Below, in pieces: positions 8,520-17,112 of a DNA stretch of 64,000 nucleotides; within the stretch, counting starts at the first letter, position 1, and the number at the start of each line of letters is the position of its first letter. The stretch is taken from contig NZ_CP069338.1 in NCBI RefSeq assembly GCF_016859125.1, forward strand, positions 248,001-312,000, read 5' to 3'. This DNA comes from Archangium violaceum (GTDB taxonomy: Bacteria > Myxococcota > Myxococcia > Myxococcales > Myxococcaceae). The position numbers and the translations under genes were made by a program. Below the pieces are notes generated by a model. That model was given only the letters and a program-made list of their open reading frames with translations. It made no database searches and was not told where the DNA came from.

Positions 8520-10286
8520 ATGACGACGCACAACCCGACCACGCCCACGCTCCCCGAGGCCCAGCTCGGCCCGGCCGAGAAGCTCCTGGAGCTGGTGCTC
8601 GGTGGCTCCGCGCACCTGTGGCACAACCGCCCGGGCCTGGACGTGAACGGCGTCTGGCATCCCGCGCAGGGCGCCAAGGACACCCTCGTCCGCCGGAGCA
8701 CCCCGGTGAAGCCCGGACTCTTCGTGCCCGCCGCGGTGAAGCTCTACCGCCAGCTGCTCGACATCTACCGGCTCAACACGGACCTGATGGCGCACTTCGC
8801 GTCCTACGCGCTCACGCAGACGGACTGGCGTGACCTCAAGGTGGCCACGTGCGCGCTGATGCTCGTGCAGAACCACTCCGGTCAGCCCGTGCGCGAGGAC
8901 GACGGCTCCATCGCGTTCCTCGACGACGACTTCCGTGCCATCGGCGCGGCCATGCTCCTGCACTACGAGCGCAAGTCCACGCGCATGCTCACGCCCAAGG
9001 CGGTGCTGCGGGTGGCCGAGCTGCTCGAGACGCCGGAGATCGCCCACCTCAACCGCGAGGCCGGTTTCGGTGACCCCGCGTCCCGCAAGCCGCCCCTCGG
9101 CCGGTGGAAGGCCGTGGCCACGAAGTGGCTGCGCGTGCGTGAGCAGAACCTGCCCATGCTCCAGGGCCTGGTGAAGGCCGGCTACAAGGAGACGCTGAAG
9201 AAGATCGCCCGCAAGGCCGGTTACAAGCCGGTGTCGCAGGCCTTCTTCGAGGTGCTCGGCTGGAAGCAGAAGCAGGCGGCCGCGGGCCACCGCTCGGTGG
9301 GGTTGGAGGGGCTGAACCTGGTGAAGCGGGAGCGCTTCGACGGGCTCTCGGAGGCGGAGATCTGCGAGTGGATCGAACGGGAGCGCCTCTCCTTCAAGGA
9401 GGTGGTGGGCCGGCTTCCCAAGGACGTGGGCCTGACGCCGGCCATCATGGCGGCGCTCCTGCCCTCGCTGTCCGACAGGGATCTGCGCATGCTGACGCCC
9501 ACGCTCGAGGAGCTGGGGTTGATGTCCGACCCCGCCATCCGCGCGCGCTGGGAGAAGGCGGTGCAGACGGCGACCGACCAGCGGGCGCTCCACATCGTGA
9601 AGAACGTCCGCAGCCAGGAGCTGAAGGCGAAGCTGGAGGAGGCGAGCGACAATGCGGCGAGGGCCGCGGTGGCGGAGGCGACGGCGGAGACGGACGTGAG
9701 GGTGATGTTCCTCATCGACAAGTCCGGCTCCATGGAGGGCGCCATCGAGCAGTCGAAGGAGGCGCTGTCTCGCATCCTCGCGGGCTTCCCGCTGGAGAAG
9801 CTGCACATCGCGACGTTCGACACGATGGGCACGGTGCTCAAGCCCAAGGCGGCGAGCCGGGCGGCGGTGCAGCACATGCTGCAGGGCATCCAGGCGTCGG
9901 GCGGTACCACGCACGCGGCCGGTGTGCATGCGCTGTACCGGGCGGAGGTGCGGGTGCCGCGGGAGGCGAAGCTCATCGTCATCGTCGTGGGTGACGAGGC
10001 CGGTGAGTCGGGTGAGCAGCTCGCCCGGGCCTTCAACGAGTGCGGCTACAGCGTGGCCGCCATGGCGCTGTTGCTGAGCGTGGTGAGCACGCGGGGCAAC
10101 ACCGTGCGCACGTGCGCGCGGCAGATGCAGGTGCCGTTCAGTGAGGTGTCGGTGGGCCAGTTCGAGGACCCCTACCAGGTCCCCCGTGTGTTGAAGGCGT
10201 TGCTGGACGCGCCGACGGTGCCCGGGGCCAGCCAGTCCGGCTGGGTCGAGCGGGTGATGCGCACGCCGCTGTTGAAGGTGGCGTGA
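8520..10286 (+). CDS. vWA-domain protein with a long helical N-terminus (TROVE/Ro-like layout)
   Basis: In this 588-residue protein the C-terminal part (about 395-560) is a von Willebrand A domain with an intact MIDAS metal site: DKSGSM starting at Asp400, the Thr in SGGTTHAAGV, and the Asp in VVGDEAGE. The first 380 residues are predicted mostly helical without membrane segments. Helical repeats followed by vWA is the layout of TROVE (Ro60/Rsr) RNA-binding proteins, but I cannot confirm TROVE homology by eye. The ATG at 8520 follows GGAGGGCAGCAC. Two genes follow closely on the same strand (17 and 10 base gaps), ending in a JAMM peptidase, so the three probably form an operon. Its partner or RNA is unknown. 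Confidence 0.75.
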   Translation: MTTHNPTTPTLPEAQLGPAEKLLELVLGGSAHLWHNRPGLDVNGVWHPAQGAKDTLVRRSTPVKPGLFVPAAVKLYRQLLDIYRLNTDLMAHFASYALTQTDWRDLKVATCALMLVQNHSGQPVREDDGSIAFLDDDFRAIGAAMLLHYERKSTRMLTPKAVLRVAELLETPEIAHLNREAGFGDPASRKPPLGRWKAVATKWLRVREQNLPMLQGLVKAGYKETLKKIARKAGYKPVSQAFFEVLGWKQKQAAAGHRSVGLEGLNLVKRERFDGLSEAEICEWIERERLSFKEVVGRLPKDVGLTPAIMAALLPSLSDRDLRMLTPTLEELGLMSDPAIRARWEKAVQTATDQRALHIVKNVRSQELKAKLEEASDNAARAAVAEATAETDVRVMFLIDKSGSMEGAIEQSKEALSRILAGFPLEKLHIATFDTMGTVLKPKAASRAAVQHMLQGIQASGGTTHAAGVHALYRAEVRVPREAKLIVIVVGDEAGESGEQLARAFNECGYSVAAMALLLSVVSTRGNTVRTCARQMQVPFSEVSVGQFEDPYQVPRVLKALLDAPTVPGASQSGWVERVMRTPLLKVA

Positions 10287-10302
10287 GAGAGGAGTGGGTG
10301 TC

Positions 10303-11223
10303 GTGGACTACCGGAAGTTCCTCGGGAAGGTGGAGTCGGCGGTGCTGCCCTACTTCGGCGGCGCTTGCGTCGACGCGCCCTCGCGGCGCCTCCGCGTGTC
10401 CACGCCGCCCGCTCCCGGCTGGTGGCGCTTCGACGTGCAGGGGCGCACCGCCACCGCGCGGGAGCCGGCCGGGCCGGAAGGGCTCGACGGGCTCCCGCTC
10501 ATTCGTGGACATCTCTGGGGTACGCGGCTGGTGCGTGAGGGCGCGGTGGCCGAGCCGGTGCAACTCCTCCCCGACGAGGAGCCACCGCGTTTCTCTCCGG
10601 TACGCGCCCGGCGCTGGCACGACGGCACGCTCGTCTTCGAGGCGCTCGAGTTCGAGGGCGAGGCCGAGGGCGGTGCACGCCTCATGCTGGAGGAGGGCCG
10701 GACGCTCGCGGAGGTGAAGGCCGTGCCGGCCTCGCTGCGGGCGGCGTTTGGCTACGCGGTGCTGGAGGGCACCTCGCGCGCGCTCGGCATCCGCTTCTCC
10801 CCCGTCGAGGTGCGAGGCCAGGTGCTGTCCGTGGCCGAGGGAGGTCGTCCCATCGCCGAGGCCCGGCTGCGGGCGCTGGCCACCGAGCGCGCGGTCCACG
10901 CAAGGGGGGTGGACGCACGGCCGCGGAGCGCTCCGCGTCACCAGGAGCGGCAGCCCCAGGGCACCATGCGGGTGGAGCGGGCTCTCGAATCAGCGGGAGC
11001 CCGGCTGCTCGACACGCGGCGGCTGGAGGGCGAGCGGCTCGAGGTGACGTTCGGCTTCATGGGCGAGCGCTTCATCAGCATCGTGGAGGCGGACTCGCTG
11101 CGGGTGGTGGACGCGGGCATCTGCCTCGCGGGGGAGGACCGGCAGGTGACGTTGGAGAGCCTGCCGTCGGTCATACGCGAGGCCATCGAGGACGACGTGC
11201 TGGTCATCACCCGGCACGCGTGA
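10303..11223 (+). CDS. Unrecognised protein between the vWA and JAMM peptidase genes
   Basis: This protein of about 306 residues has no signal peptide or membrane segment. The N-terminal 200 residues are rich in short beta strands and Trp/Arg (WWRFDVQG, RRWHDGTLVFEALEFEG). A basic linker (VDARPRSAPRHQERQP) separates a C-terminal module of about 80 residues with the pattern FGFMGERFISIVEAD - LRVVDAGICLAG - LPSVIREAI. GTG at 10303 is preferred because GAGAGGAG lies 8 bases upstream; the in-frame GTG at 10294 would overlap that ribosome site. The gene sits inside a probable three-gene operon. I looked for an E2-like fold and saw no convincing HxP...C arrangement, so no function is given. Confidence 0.7.
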   Translation: MDYRKFLGKVESAVLPYFGGACVDAPSRRLRVSTPPAPGWWRFDVQGRTATAREPAGPEGLDGLPLIRGHLWGTRLVREGAVAEPVQLLPDEEPPRFSPVRARRWHDGTLVFEALEFEGEAEGGARLMLEEGRTLAEVKAVPASLRAAFGYAVLEGTSRALGIRFSPVEVRGQVLSVAEGGRPIAEARLRALATERAVHARGVDARPRSAPRHQERQPQGTMRVERALESAGARLLDTRRLEGERLEVTFGFMGERFISIVEADSLRVVDAGICLAGEDRQVTLESLPSVIREAIEDDVLVITRHA

Positions 11224-11233
11224 GGGAGCAGCC

Positions 11234-11608
11234 ATGCGGCCACGTGAAGTCTGCCTGCTCATCGGCCGGGACGGGGCGGCGCTGTGGAGCGATGCCTCGG
11301 ACAGCCCCGTGTCGCTGCCGGACTCGCGCGCGCGCTGGGAGGCCATCTGGCGGCTGCGTGACGAGTTGGAGGAGATCGCCCACAGCCACCCCGTGGGGCC
11401 GAGGGCCTTCAGCGCCGAGGACGAGACGACGATGGAGGCACTCACCCTGGCGCTCGGCCGGCCCGTGCGCTTCTCGGTGGTGGCCCCCGACGGCATGGTG
11501 GTGCGCGAGCACGGTGGGGAGCGCATCCTCACCGAGGAGCCCGACTGGGCCCGACGTCTGCGAGCCGAATCGGGGATGCGGCACGCTCAGGACAACGGCC
11601 AGGTGTAG
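11234..11608 (+). CDS. JAMM/JAB-family metallopeptidase (deubiquitinase-like)
   Basis: This 124-residue protein has the complete zinc signature HxHx10D: His50, His52 and Asp63 in HSHPVGPRAFSAED, with the supporting Ser60, and an N-terminal Glu5 in REVCLLIG at the usual catalytic-glutamate position. It is a minimal JAB domain with nothing attached. Relatives remove or mature ubiquitin-like proteins, or cleave cysteine and small modifiers in sulfur-carrier pathways. It starts at an ATG 10 bases after the preceding stop with GGGAG upstream. The last 22 bases overlap the convergent DUF2378-like gene. The nearest ubiquitin-like protein and E1 are 9.2 kb downstream on the same strand. Confidence 0.8.
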   Translation: MRPREVCLLIGRDGAALWSDASDSPVSLPDSRARWEAIWRLRDELEEIAHSHPVGPRAFSAEDETTMEALTLALGRPVRFSVVAPDGMVVREHGGERILTEEPDWARRLRAESGMRHAQDNGQV

Positions 11609-12225
11609 ACCAGGTCGAAGTCCAGGCCCGGCTCCCGCCGACGCTCCACGGAGGCAGACAGGGAGTCGAGCCCGGAGCTCATCTGGAACGCCTTCGTGTA
11701 GATGCCGCGGATCCACAGCGGACCCATCAGCTCCCGCTTGAAGACGATGCGCGCGGAGGAGGGGCCCAACCGCTCGAACCTCCGGTTCCCATACGTGGTG
11801 ACGGCCCGGGTGGAGGCCATCGACAACTCCATGGACTTGAGCACGTCCGAGCCCGTGAGCCGCCGGAATGCCTGGCCCACGGGTGAGCGCTGATAGCTGC
11901 CCGCCAGGAAGATGCCGATCCGCTCCAACACTTCGGGGTAGGAGGCCAGGCCCCGAGCCTCGGCGGCGTTCGCTCCCGCGTCGGTCACGCGCAGCAGCTC
12001 CGCAATGGGGCAGGTGAAGAGCCCAAGCTCCACGGGCCCGGACGCGGCGGCCCGAGCCTCCTCCGCCACCTCGGAACCATAGAGCTGTGAAAAGCCGCCC
12101 AGGGTATCCATGAAAATCTGCCCATGGGTGCGCTCATCGGGCAAGGCAAGCGCAATTCGGCTTCGCACGGCCTCACGCGTATCCATTGACCACAACTTTA
12201 CAACTTGACCACCTGTCACTGCCAT
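11587..12225 (-). CDS. DUF2378-like protein (Myxococcales-restricted family)
   Basis: This 212-residue protein has no signal peptide. It matches the style of the DUF2378/TIGR02265 family, about 200 residues long and found essentially only in myxobacteria: a helical N-terminal half with repeated charged helices and a conserved middle (IGIFLAGSYQRSPVGQAFRRL) before a beta-rich C-terminus (GPLWIRGIYTKAFQMSSG). Function is unknown for the family. The listed start may be too long: the methionine in SMDTREAVRSRIA (residue 14, base 12186) is an alternative. It is convergent with the JAMM gene, with a 22-base overlap of the 3' ends. The family assignment is by resemblance only. Confidence 0.65.
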   Translation of the reverse strand: MAVTGGQVVKLWSMDTREAVRSRIALALPDERTHGQIFMDTLGGFSQLYGSEVAEEARAAASGPVELGLFTCPIAELLRVTDAGANAAEARGLASYPEVLERIGIFLAGSYQRSPVGQAFRRLTGSDVLKSMELSMASTRAVTTYGNRRFERLGPSSARIVFKRELMGPLWIRGIYTKAFQMSSGLDSLSASVERRREPGLDFDLVYTWPLS

Positions 12226-12328
12226 CTGACATCCACCACCCCCACCAACACATCATCCGACACGCGTTGCTCCCGGCTCCGGGTACATCCCGAGGAACAA
12301 GCATCCGCTCGTGCTCTAGGATGAAGCC

Positions 12329-12592
12329 GTGAGCGCGGATCTTCCCGAGGAAAGCGGGCGTACGGACCGTTGGCAGAGCCTGGTGGCGGGGGCCTTCCTG
12401 TTGGAGGAGACCCTGAGCGCGAAGGAGGCAGCGGAGAGCGGGGCGGGCGCGATGGCCCCCACCCTCCGCTATCTGGACAGCCTGCTCGAGGTCTTCCCGT
12501 CACATCTGGATCCACTGGAGGACTTCGAGGGCTATGCCGTCCGCCGCATGGCCCTGGCCCTGCGGCGCGCCCTGGAACAGAGAGGCCGCTGA
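12329..12592 (+). CDS. Small hypothetical acidic protein
   Basis: This 87-residue protein starts at GTG 12329 and ends 22 bases before the convergent DUF2231 gene. It is mainly helical (SLVAGAFLLEETLSAKEAAE, GYAVRRMALALRRALEQ) with no signal peptide, cysteine cluster or membrane segment. Codon use matches the neighbours, which is the main reason to accept it. I recognise no family. It is the only gene between two minus-strand genes and is probably transcribed alone. Confidence 0.55.
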   Translation: MSADLPEESGRTDRWQSLVAGAFLLEETLSAKEAAESGAGAMAPTLRYLDSLLEVFPSHLDPLEDFEGYAVRRMALALRRALEQRGR

Positions 12593-12614
12593 GCGCGCCT
12601 GACGGCGGTGGTGC

Positions 12615-13271
12615 TCACACCGGACGCAGCTCGGAACGGACCTCACCCGGCGTGGCCTGCTGCTGCGCCAGCTTCTCCTCGACGACCGTCATTCCGAACG
12701 CGCTCGGATCGAGCTGCTCGTCACCCGAGAAGACGCGACGGGCACGGCCCAGCAACCACCCGAGTCCCTTCACCGCGTCGCGAAGAATCCGCATGGGCGC
12801 CTGACGCGAGGCCAGCGGAGGGCTGAGCTGATCGAGCTCCGCGTCCTTCATCGTCAGTTCCTTCACGCCCACGCCGTGCGAGTACACCATCTCGCCGCCC
12901 AACCAGCCGGTGTAGGTGGCGAAGGCGAAGGAGCCCAGCCCCAACAGGCCGGAGATCAGCGACGAGCGGTGGGTGGTGCGCCACGCGGCGACCCCGAACG
13001 CGCTCAGCACGATGACCACGTTGCCCAGGCCGTGCAGGAACATCATGTCCCGGGTGTGCCGATCCGCCTTCACCTCCTGCGAGGCGGCCATACCAGCCAG
13101 GCCCGCCATCAACCCGCTCGCCGCGGTGGTCCACCACAACGTCCGGGCCGCCGTGTCCAGCTTCCGGTTCCCGGTGAGCGCCGCCGTCAGGTCGACGACC
13201 ACGGTGGACGGCAGCAGCGCCAGCGGAGCGTGGATCAACGTCGGGTGCAGCTCGTGTACGCGCATCTGCAT
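12615..13271 (-). CDS. DUF2231-family membrane protein
   Basis: This 218-residue protein has four hydrophobic segments in the first 150 residues. The opening MRVHELHPTLIHAPLALLP is the hallmark of the DUF2231 family, with HP-x-x-H in the first membrane helix; such His pairs have been suggested to bind metal or haem. The second pattern, FLHGLGNVVIVL, is also typical. The last 70 residues form a soluble, charged tail. ATG at 13271 is chosen because GAGGAGGG sits 7 bases upstream; the longer reading to 13358 would add 29 low-complexity Arg/Gly residues. Its role is unknown. Confidence 0.8.
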   Translation of the reverse strand: MQMRVHELHPTLIHAPLALLPSTVVVDLTAALTGNRKLDTAARTLWWTTAASGLMAGLAGMAASQEVKADRHTRDMMFLHGLGNVVIVLSAFGVAAWRTTHRSSLISGLLGLGSFAFATYTGWLGGEMVYSHGVGVKELTMKDAELDQLSPPLASRQAPMRILRDAVKGLGWLLGRARRVFSGDEQLDPSAFGMTVVEEKLAQQQATPGEVRSELRPV

Positions 13272-13462
13272 GCAATTCCCTCCTCGTCCTGGGAACCTTG
13301 GTGCGCGCCTCCCGGCGGACAACCCGCCCCACCGGCGTCCCACGGCTCCCACTCCCAATCAGAGGGGCACTCCGGGGAGGAGCAGGCGAGGCGGCATTCC
13401 CCTTGTCGAAGTGGCCGGACATGGGCAGACCACGGGCCACGACACGCTCGAGGGAGGACTCG

Positions 13463-13678
13463 GTGAAGCCGACGGGACTGATGTTGATGGTTGCGGGGGC
13501 GCTCCTCGTCGTCATCGGGCTGCTGATGTACTCGGGTGCGCTGTCCTGGTTCGGCCGCCTGCCAGGCGACCTGCGCTGGGAGGGCGAGCACACCCGGGTC
13601 TACGTCCCCTTCGCCTCCATGTTGCTGCTCTCGGTGCTGCTCAGTCTGATCGCCTTCGTCCTGCGGCGTCTCCTGTAG
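13463..13678 (+). CDS. DUF2905-family small membrane protein
   Basis: This 71-residue protein has two transmembrane helices around a conserved loop, GRLPGDLRWEGEHTRVYVP, the signature of DUF2905 (normal length about 70). The GTG start at 13463 follows AGGGAGG by 5 bases. Longer in-frame starts upstream (from 13298) give a basic, low-complexity leader that overlaps the ribosome site, so they are rejected. It is divergent from the DUF2231 gene across 191 bases. Function is unknown; both neighbours are small membrane proteins. Confidence 0.8.
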   Translation: MKPTGLMLMVAGALLVVIGLLMYSGALSWFGRLPGDLRWEGEHTRVYVPFASMLLLSVLLSLIAFVLRRLL

Positions 13679-13765
13679 CGCGCGCGTCGCATCACGGCCT
13701 CGCGATGCTTACGCATTCGTCGGGTGGAGCTCACTTCGCCCATCCAACGCCTGGAGGAACACCGA

Positions 13766-14248
13766 ATGTCCAGCGAGTCACCGCGCCCGCCACGGGAGGC
13801 CGAACAGCAGAACACGGCCGAGATGATCGCCCCCACCGCCAACCCACCCGGACAGGCCCCCGCCTCCGTGACGCCCACGGGCGAAGCGGGTGCCCGACGC
13901 AAGATGGGCAAGTCAGGGCCGCCGGGGCCCGCCAGGAAGGGGCGCACCGTCGCCAAGCGCAAGCCCGAGAAGAAGCGCCCAGCCCCCACCGGCGAGAAGA
14001 GGGCGGCCGCGAGCCGCAAGAACACGCGGGCCACCACCCATACCTTCCGCGAGAAGGAGGGCTGGAGCACCGAGCCCAAGGTGGGCGGCCGCAAGCCCTC
14101 GGCCTCGCAGAAGAAGAGAGCCACCAAGAAGACCGGCCCCGCCCGGAAGTCCCTGGCCGGACGCGCCGCCGCGAAGACGACGACGGTCGCCAAGCGTGCG
14201 CCAGCCGCCGCCCGACGTGCAGTGAAGCGCGCCACCGGCCGCCGCTAG
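13766..14248 (+). CDS. Lys/Arg/Ala/Pro-rich, histone H1-like basic protein
   Basis: This 160-residue protein has an acidic, proline-rich N-terminal 45 residues followed by about 115 residues dominated by Lys, Arg, Ala and Pro with repeated KKR, KRA and RKS motifs. The tail (TTTVAKRAPAAARRAVKR) resembles the C-terminal domain of eukaryotic histone H1 and bacterial H1-like proteins, which bind and condense DNA without sequence specificity. The ATG at 13766 follows TGGAGGAAC. Composition alone supports a nucleic-acid-binding role; no folded domain is visible except perhaps a short central segment (THTFREKEGWSTEPKVGGRK). Confidence 0.7.
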   Translation: MSSESPRPPREAEQQNTAEMIAPTANPPGQAPASVTPTGEAGARRKMGKSGPPGPARKGRTVAKRKPEKKRPAPTGEKRAAASRKNTRATTHTFREKEGWSTEPKVGGRKPSASQKKRATKKTGPARKSLAGRAAAKTTTVAKRAPAAARRAVKRATGRR

Positions 14249-14264
14249 GCCGCCTCCCCTCCCC

Positions 14265-16034
14265 TCACGGCCTGGCGAACGGAGCGGCCTGGAGCCGCCT
14301 CGACTCGAGCACCCCACGGAACGCGCTCTCCTTCCCGCTGGAGACGCACACCGCGTGGCCATCGAGCCGGCCGCACACCACCCGCTCCGGATGGCGCAGG
14401 AACGGCGCCAGATACGCGGGGTGCACCACGTAGACGGTGTCGGGCTGGAACTCGCCGCGCTCGGCTTCCTGCTGGAGCGCGGTGCAGTAGGCCTGGGCCG
14501 CCGCGGGGTCCACGCGCGCGAGGTACGCGCTGTTGAAGGTCATCCCGAGCGAGGCCGCGTGATACGCGAACATGGGGCTGAAGGGCGCGCCACGGCCGGG
14601 GTAGGGACAACCGCGGCCATTGCCGTCGTGGAGCTGCGGCGGGAACAGCACGAGGTGGCGGTAGTCGTCCTTCATCCGCCGCCAGTCGGGGGAGTGCAGG
14701 CCGTTCCAGGACAGGCTCTGGAAGCGCTCCCGCTTCACCACCCGGCTGAGGTCGAACACCTGCACGCCCACCGCGAGGGCGAGCAGCCCGATGGCCACCC
14801 ACGGCCGGCGGCGCCAGGCCCCCAGCACGAGCGCGAGGGCTCCCGTCAACAGCGCGTAGTGCAGCGGCCAGATGAAGCGCCCCGAGGAGCGGAACGGCTC
14901 CACGAGCCGCATCACCGGCTGGTAGAGCGCCTGGAGATCCAACACCAGCCGGCCCATGACGGTGATGCGCGAGGAGAACGCATACACGGCGAGCAGCAGA
15001 CAGCACACCGCCAGGGGCACCACGCGCTTCCAGTGAGGCGTCCAGTCCGAGCGCCACCGCCACCGCGCGAGCAGCGCGGAGCCCACGCCCACCCCGAGCA
15101 GCAGCAGAACGCCCACGCCCAGGTAGCCGAAGCCCTCGCCCTGGACGCGCGCCGCGATGGGCAGGGCGGGCAGCAGCCGGGACCAGTCCAGGGGGTTGAT
15201 GAGCGAGAGCACGTCCGAGGAGACATGGCCGAAGCCCTCGATGCCGGACGGGGTGCGCGTGCCCAGGTAGCCGAAGAGCCAGAACAGGGCCAACAGGAGC
15301 GCCACGAGCCCCCCCAGGCCGAGCCCCAGCCCGCGCCAGGAGAGCGTCCCGTCCACCCACCGCAGCCGCACCAGCGCCGCCGCGCCGAGCACCACCGCCA
15401 TGGCCGACAGGTAGGGGTGGATGGTGGCGCTCAGCCCCACCAGGAGGAACGTCACCGCGAGGGCTCGACGGGCCGCGGCGGCGTCCGGCCAGTCGCGCAG
15501 GTTCACCCAGAGCAGCCCCAGGACGAGCCAGTGCGCGCACAGGCTCTCGTGGCCCATGCGCCACAACAGCACGGGCGCGAGCGCGAAGAGGATGCCCCCG
15601 AGCAACTGCGCGAGCCGGTGGGAGGTGAACAACGCCGTCAGCCGGCTGCCCAGGAAGCCCTGGAGGAAGAAGCAGAGCGCGAGCCAGAGGCCCACGTATT
15701 GGAAGGGAAAGGGCAGCACGCCCGCGAAGGGGCGCAGGAGCAGGGCCACCAGGGGCGTGGAGTCCGTGAAGCCCACGGTCGTCCCGAGCGGGTGGGCCAG
15801 GCCGGGCACGGCACCGAGGGGGAAGCGCAGGGGCTCGTTGCGGAAGAAGAGCCAGCCCACCAGGTGCGTGGACCAATCCCCCTCCATCAACCAATCCACC
15901 TTCTGGGGATTGAGCGCCCGGTCGCCGTGGGCCTGGATGAACCAGAACACCCCGAAGGCACCCGCCAGCAGCGCGGCCACGTACTCCCGGCCCCGAGCCC
16001 ACATGTTCTTCACGGCCCCCATCGCGTCACGCAT
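14265..16034 (-). CDS. Multi-pass membrane protein (DUF6311-like, GT-C style)
   Basis: This protein of about 589 residues has roughly 11-12 hydrophobic helices in the first 480 residues and a soluble C-terminal part of about 110. An early periplasmic loop reads GDWSTHLVGWLFFRNEPLRF, then HPLGTTVGFTDSTPL, the pattern I associate with DUF6311, a family of polytopic proteins resembling lipid-linked-sugar glycosyltransferases (GT-C fold). The C-terminal domain carries RDRGAPFSPMF-like aromatic loops near the membrane. ATG at 16034 is preferred over the upstream start at 16136, whose 34 extra residues are a basic low-complexity leader. It may act on surface polysaccharide or lipoprotein; this is inference. 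Confidence 0.65.
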   Translation of the reverse strand: MRDAMGAVKNMWARGREYVAALLAGAFGVFWFIQAHGDRALNPQKVDWLMEGDWSTHLVGWLFFRNEPLRFPLGAVPGLAHPLGTTVGFTDSTPLVALLLRPFAGVLPFPFQYVGLWLALCFFLQGFLGSRLTALFTSHRLAQLLGGILFALAPVLLWRMGHESLCAHWLVLGLLWVNLRDWPDAAAARRALAVTFLLVGLSATIHPYLSAMAVVLGAAALVRLRWVDGTLSWRGLGLGLGGLVALLLALFWLFGYLGTRTPSGIEGFGHVSSDVLSLINPLDWSRLLPALPIAARVQGEGFGYLGVGVLLLLGVGVGSALLARWRWRSDWTPHWKRVVPLAVCCLLLAVYAFSSRITVMGRLVLDLQALYQPVMRLVEPFRSSGRFIWPLHYALLTGALALVLGAWRRRPWVAIGLLALAVGVQVFDLSRVVKRERFQSLSWNGLHSPDWRRMKDDYRHLVLFPPQLHDGNGRGCPYPGRGAPFSPMFAYHAASLGMTFNSAYLARVDPAAAQAYCTALQQEAERGEFQPDTVYVVHPAYLAPFLRHPERVVCGRLDGHAVCVSSGKESAFRGVLESRRLQAAPFARP

Positions 16035-16138
16035 CGGCCCCACCCTTAGCGGAAGAGAGGGGTGGGCGTCTCGCCCTGGCTGGGCGTTCAGACGCCTAGC
16101 GGGTGGACGAGCACGAGCGGTCTTGAGATGGTCCACCC

Positions 16139-17080
16139 ATGCGAATTGCTCGTCTGACCCCCCTCTTGACGTTGGCGTTCGCGACTCCCGCGGTCGCCAC
16201 CCGCCCCCCCGTGAAGCCCGCCATGACGAAGTCCGCCGAAACGAAAGCCCCCGACACGAAGCAATCCGAGCTCGAAGCGGAGACGCGCGCCTGGCACCAG
16301 AAGCGCATCGCCAATCTCACGAGCGAAGAAGGTTGGCTCTCCCTGGTGGGCCTGCACTGGCTGAAGGAAGGGGACAACCGCTTCGGCTCCGCCCAGGACA
16401 ACGATCTCATCTTCCCCGCCAACACGCCGGCGCACATCGGCACCCTCGCGAACAAGGGCGGCAAGGTGACACTGACCGTGCAGCCGGGAACCCCCCTCAC
16501 CCGGGCCGGCCAGCCCTTCACCGGAGGAGAGGTGGGTGACAGCGAGACCGAGAAGGACGTGCTCATGCTGGGCTCGCTGCGCTTCTTCCTCATCCGCCGG
16601 GGCGATCGGATCGGCGTCCGGGTGAAGGACACGGAGGCGCCCGCGCGCAAGCAGTTCCACGGCATTCCCACCTGGCCGGTGAGCACGGCCTGGCGCATCG
16701 AGGGCCGCTTCGAGCCGGCGGCCACCCCGCGGAAGCTGGCGGTGCCCACGGTGCTCGGCACGGTGGAGGAGGAGACCTCGCCCGGCACCATCGTCTTCAC
16801 GGTGAACGGCCAGGAGTACCGGTTGGATCCGGTGCAGTCGCCCGGCTCGAATCAGCTCTTCATCATCTTCGCGGACCTCACCAACCGCTCGGAGTCCTAC
16901 GGGGCGGGGCGCTTCCTGTACGCGGATCCGCCCAAGGACGGGAAGGTGGTGCTGGACTTCAACCGGGCCTACAACCCCCCGTGTGCCTTCTCTCCCTATG
17001 CGACGTGCCCGCTGCCGCCGCCGCAGAACCGGCTGAAGCTGCGCGTGGAGGCCGGCGAGAAGCGCTACGGCGACCACTGA
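16139..17080 (+). CDS. DUF1684-family exported protein
   Basis: This 313-residue protein has an N-terminal signal peptide (MRIARLTPLLTLAFATPAVA, about 21 residues). The DUF1684 signatures are clear: EEGWLSLVGLHWLKEGDNRFGS near the start and the C-terminal NRAYNPPCAFSPYATCPLPP. The family is widespread, about 200-300 residues long, without known function; the paired cysteines near the C-terminus are conserved. The gene begins 104 bases from the divergent DUF6311-like gene and ends 32 bases before the convergent kinase. Confidence 0.85.
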   Translation: MRIARLTPLLTLAFATPAVATRPPVKPAMTKSAETKAPDTKQSELEAETRAWHQKRIANLTSEEGWLSLVGLHWLKEGDNRFGSAQDNDLIFPANTPAHIGTLANKGGKVTLTVQPGTPLTRAGQPFTGGEVGDSETEKDVLMLGSLRFFLIRRGDRIGVRVKDTEAPARKQFHGIPTWPVSTAWRIEGRFEPAATPRKLAVPTVLGTVEEETSPGTIVFTVNGQEYRLDPVQSPGSNQLFIIFADLTNRSESYGAGRFLYADPPKDGKVVLDFNRAYNPPCAFSPYATCPLPPPQNRLKLRVEAGEKRYGDH

Positions 17081-17112
17081 GCCCGTGACATGACGTCCAC
17101 GAGGCTGGCCGC

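Noticed and set aside
10303-11223. An E2-like enzyme in the vWA/JAMM operon
   Set aside because: Only two cysteines, neither in an E2-like context, and no supporting fold pattern by eye.
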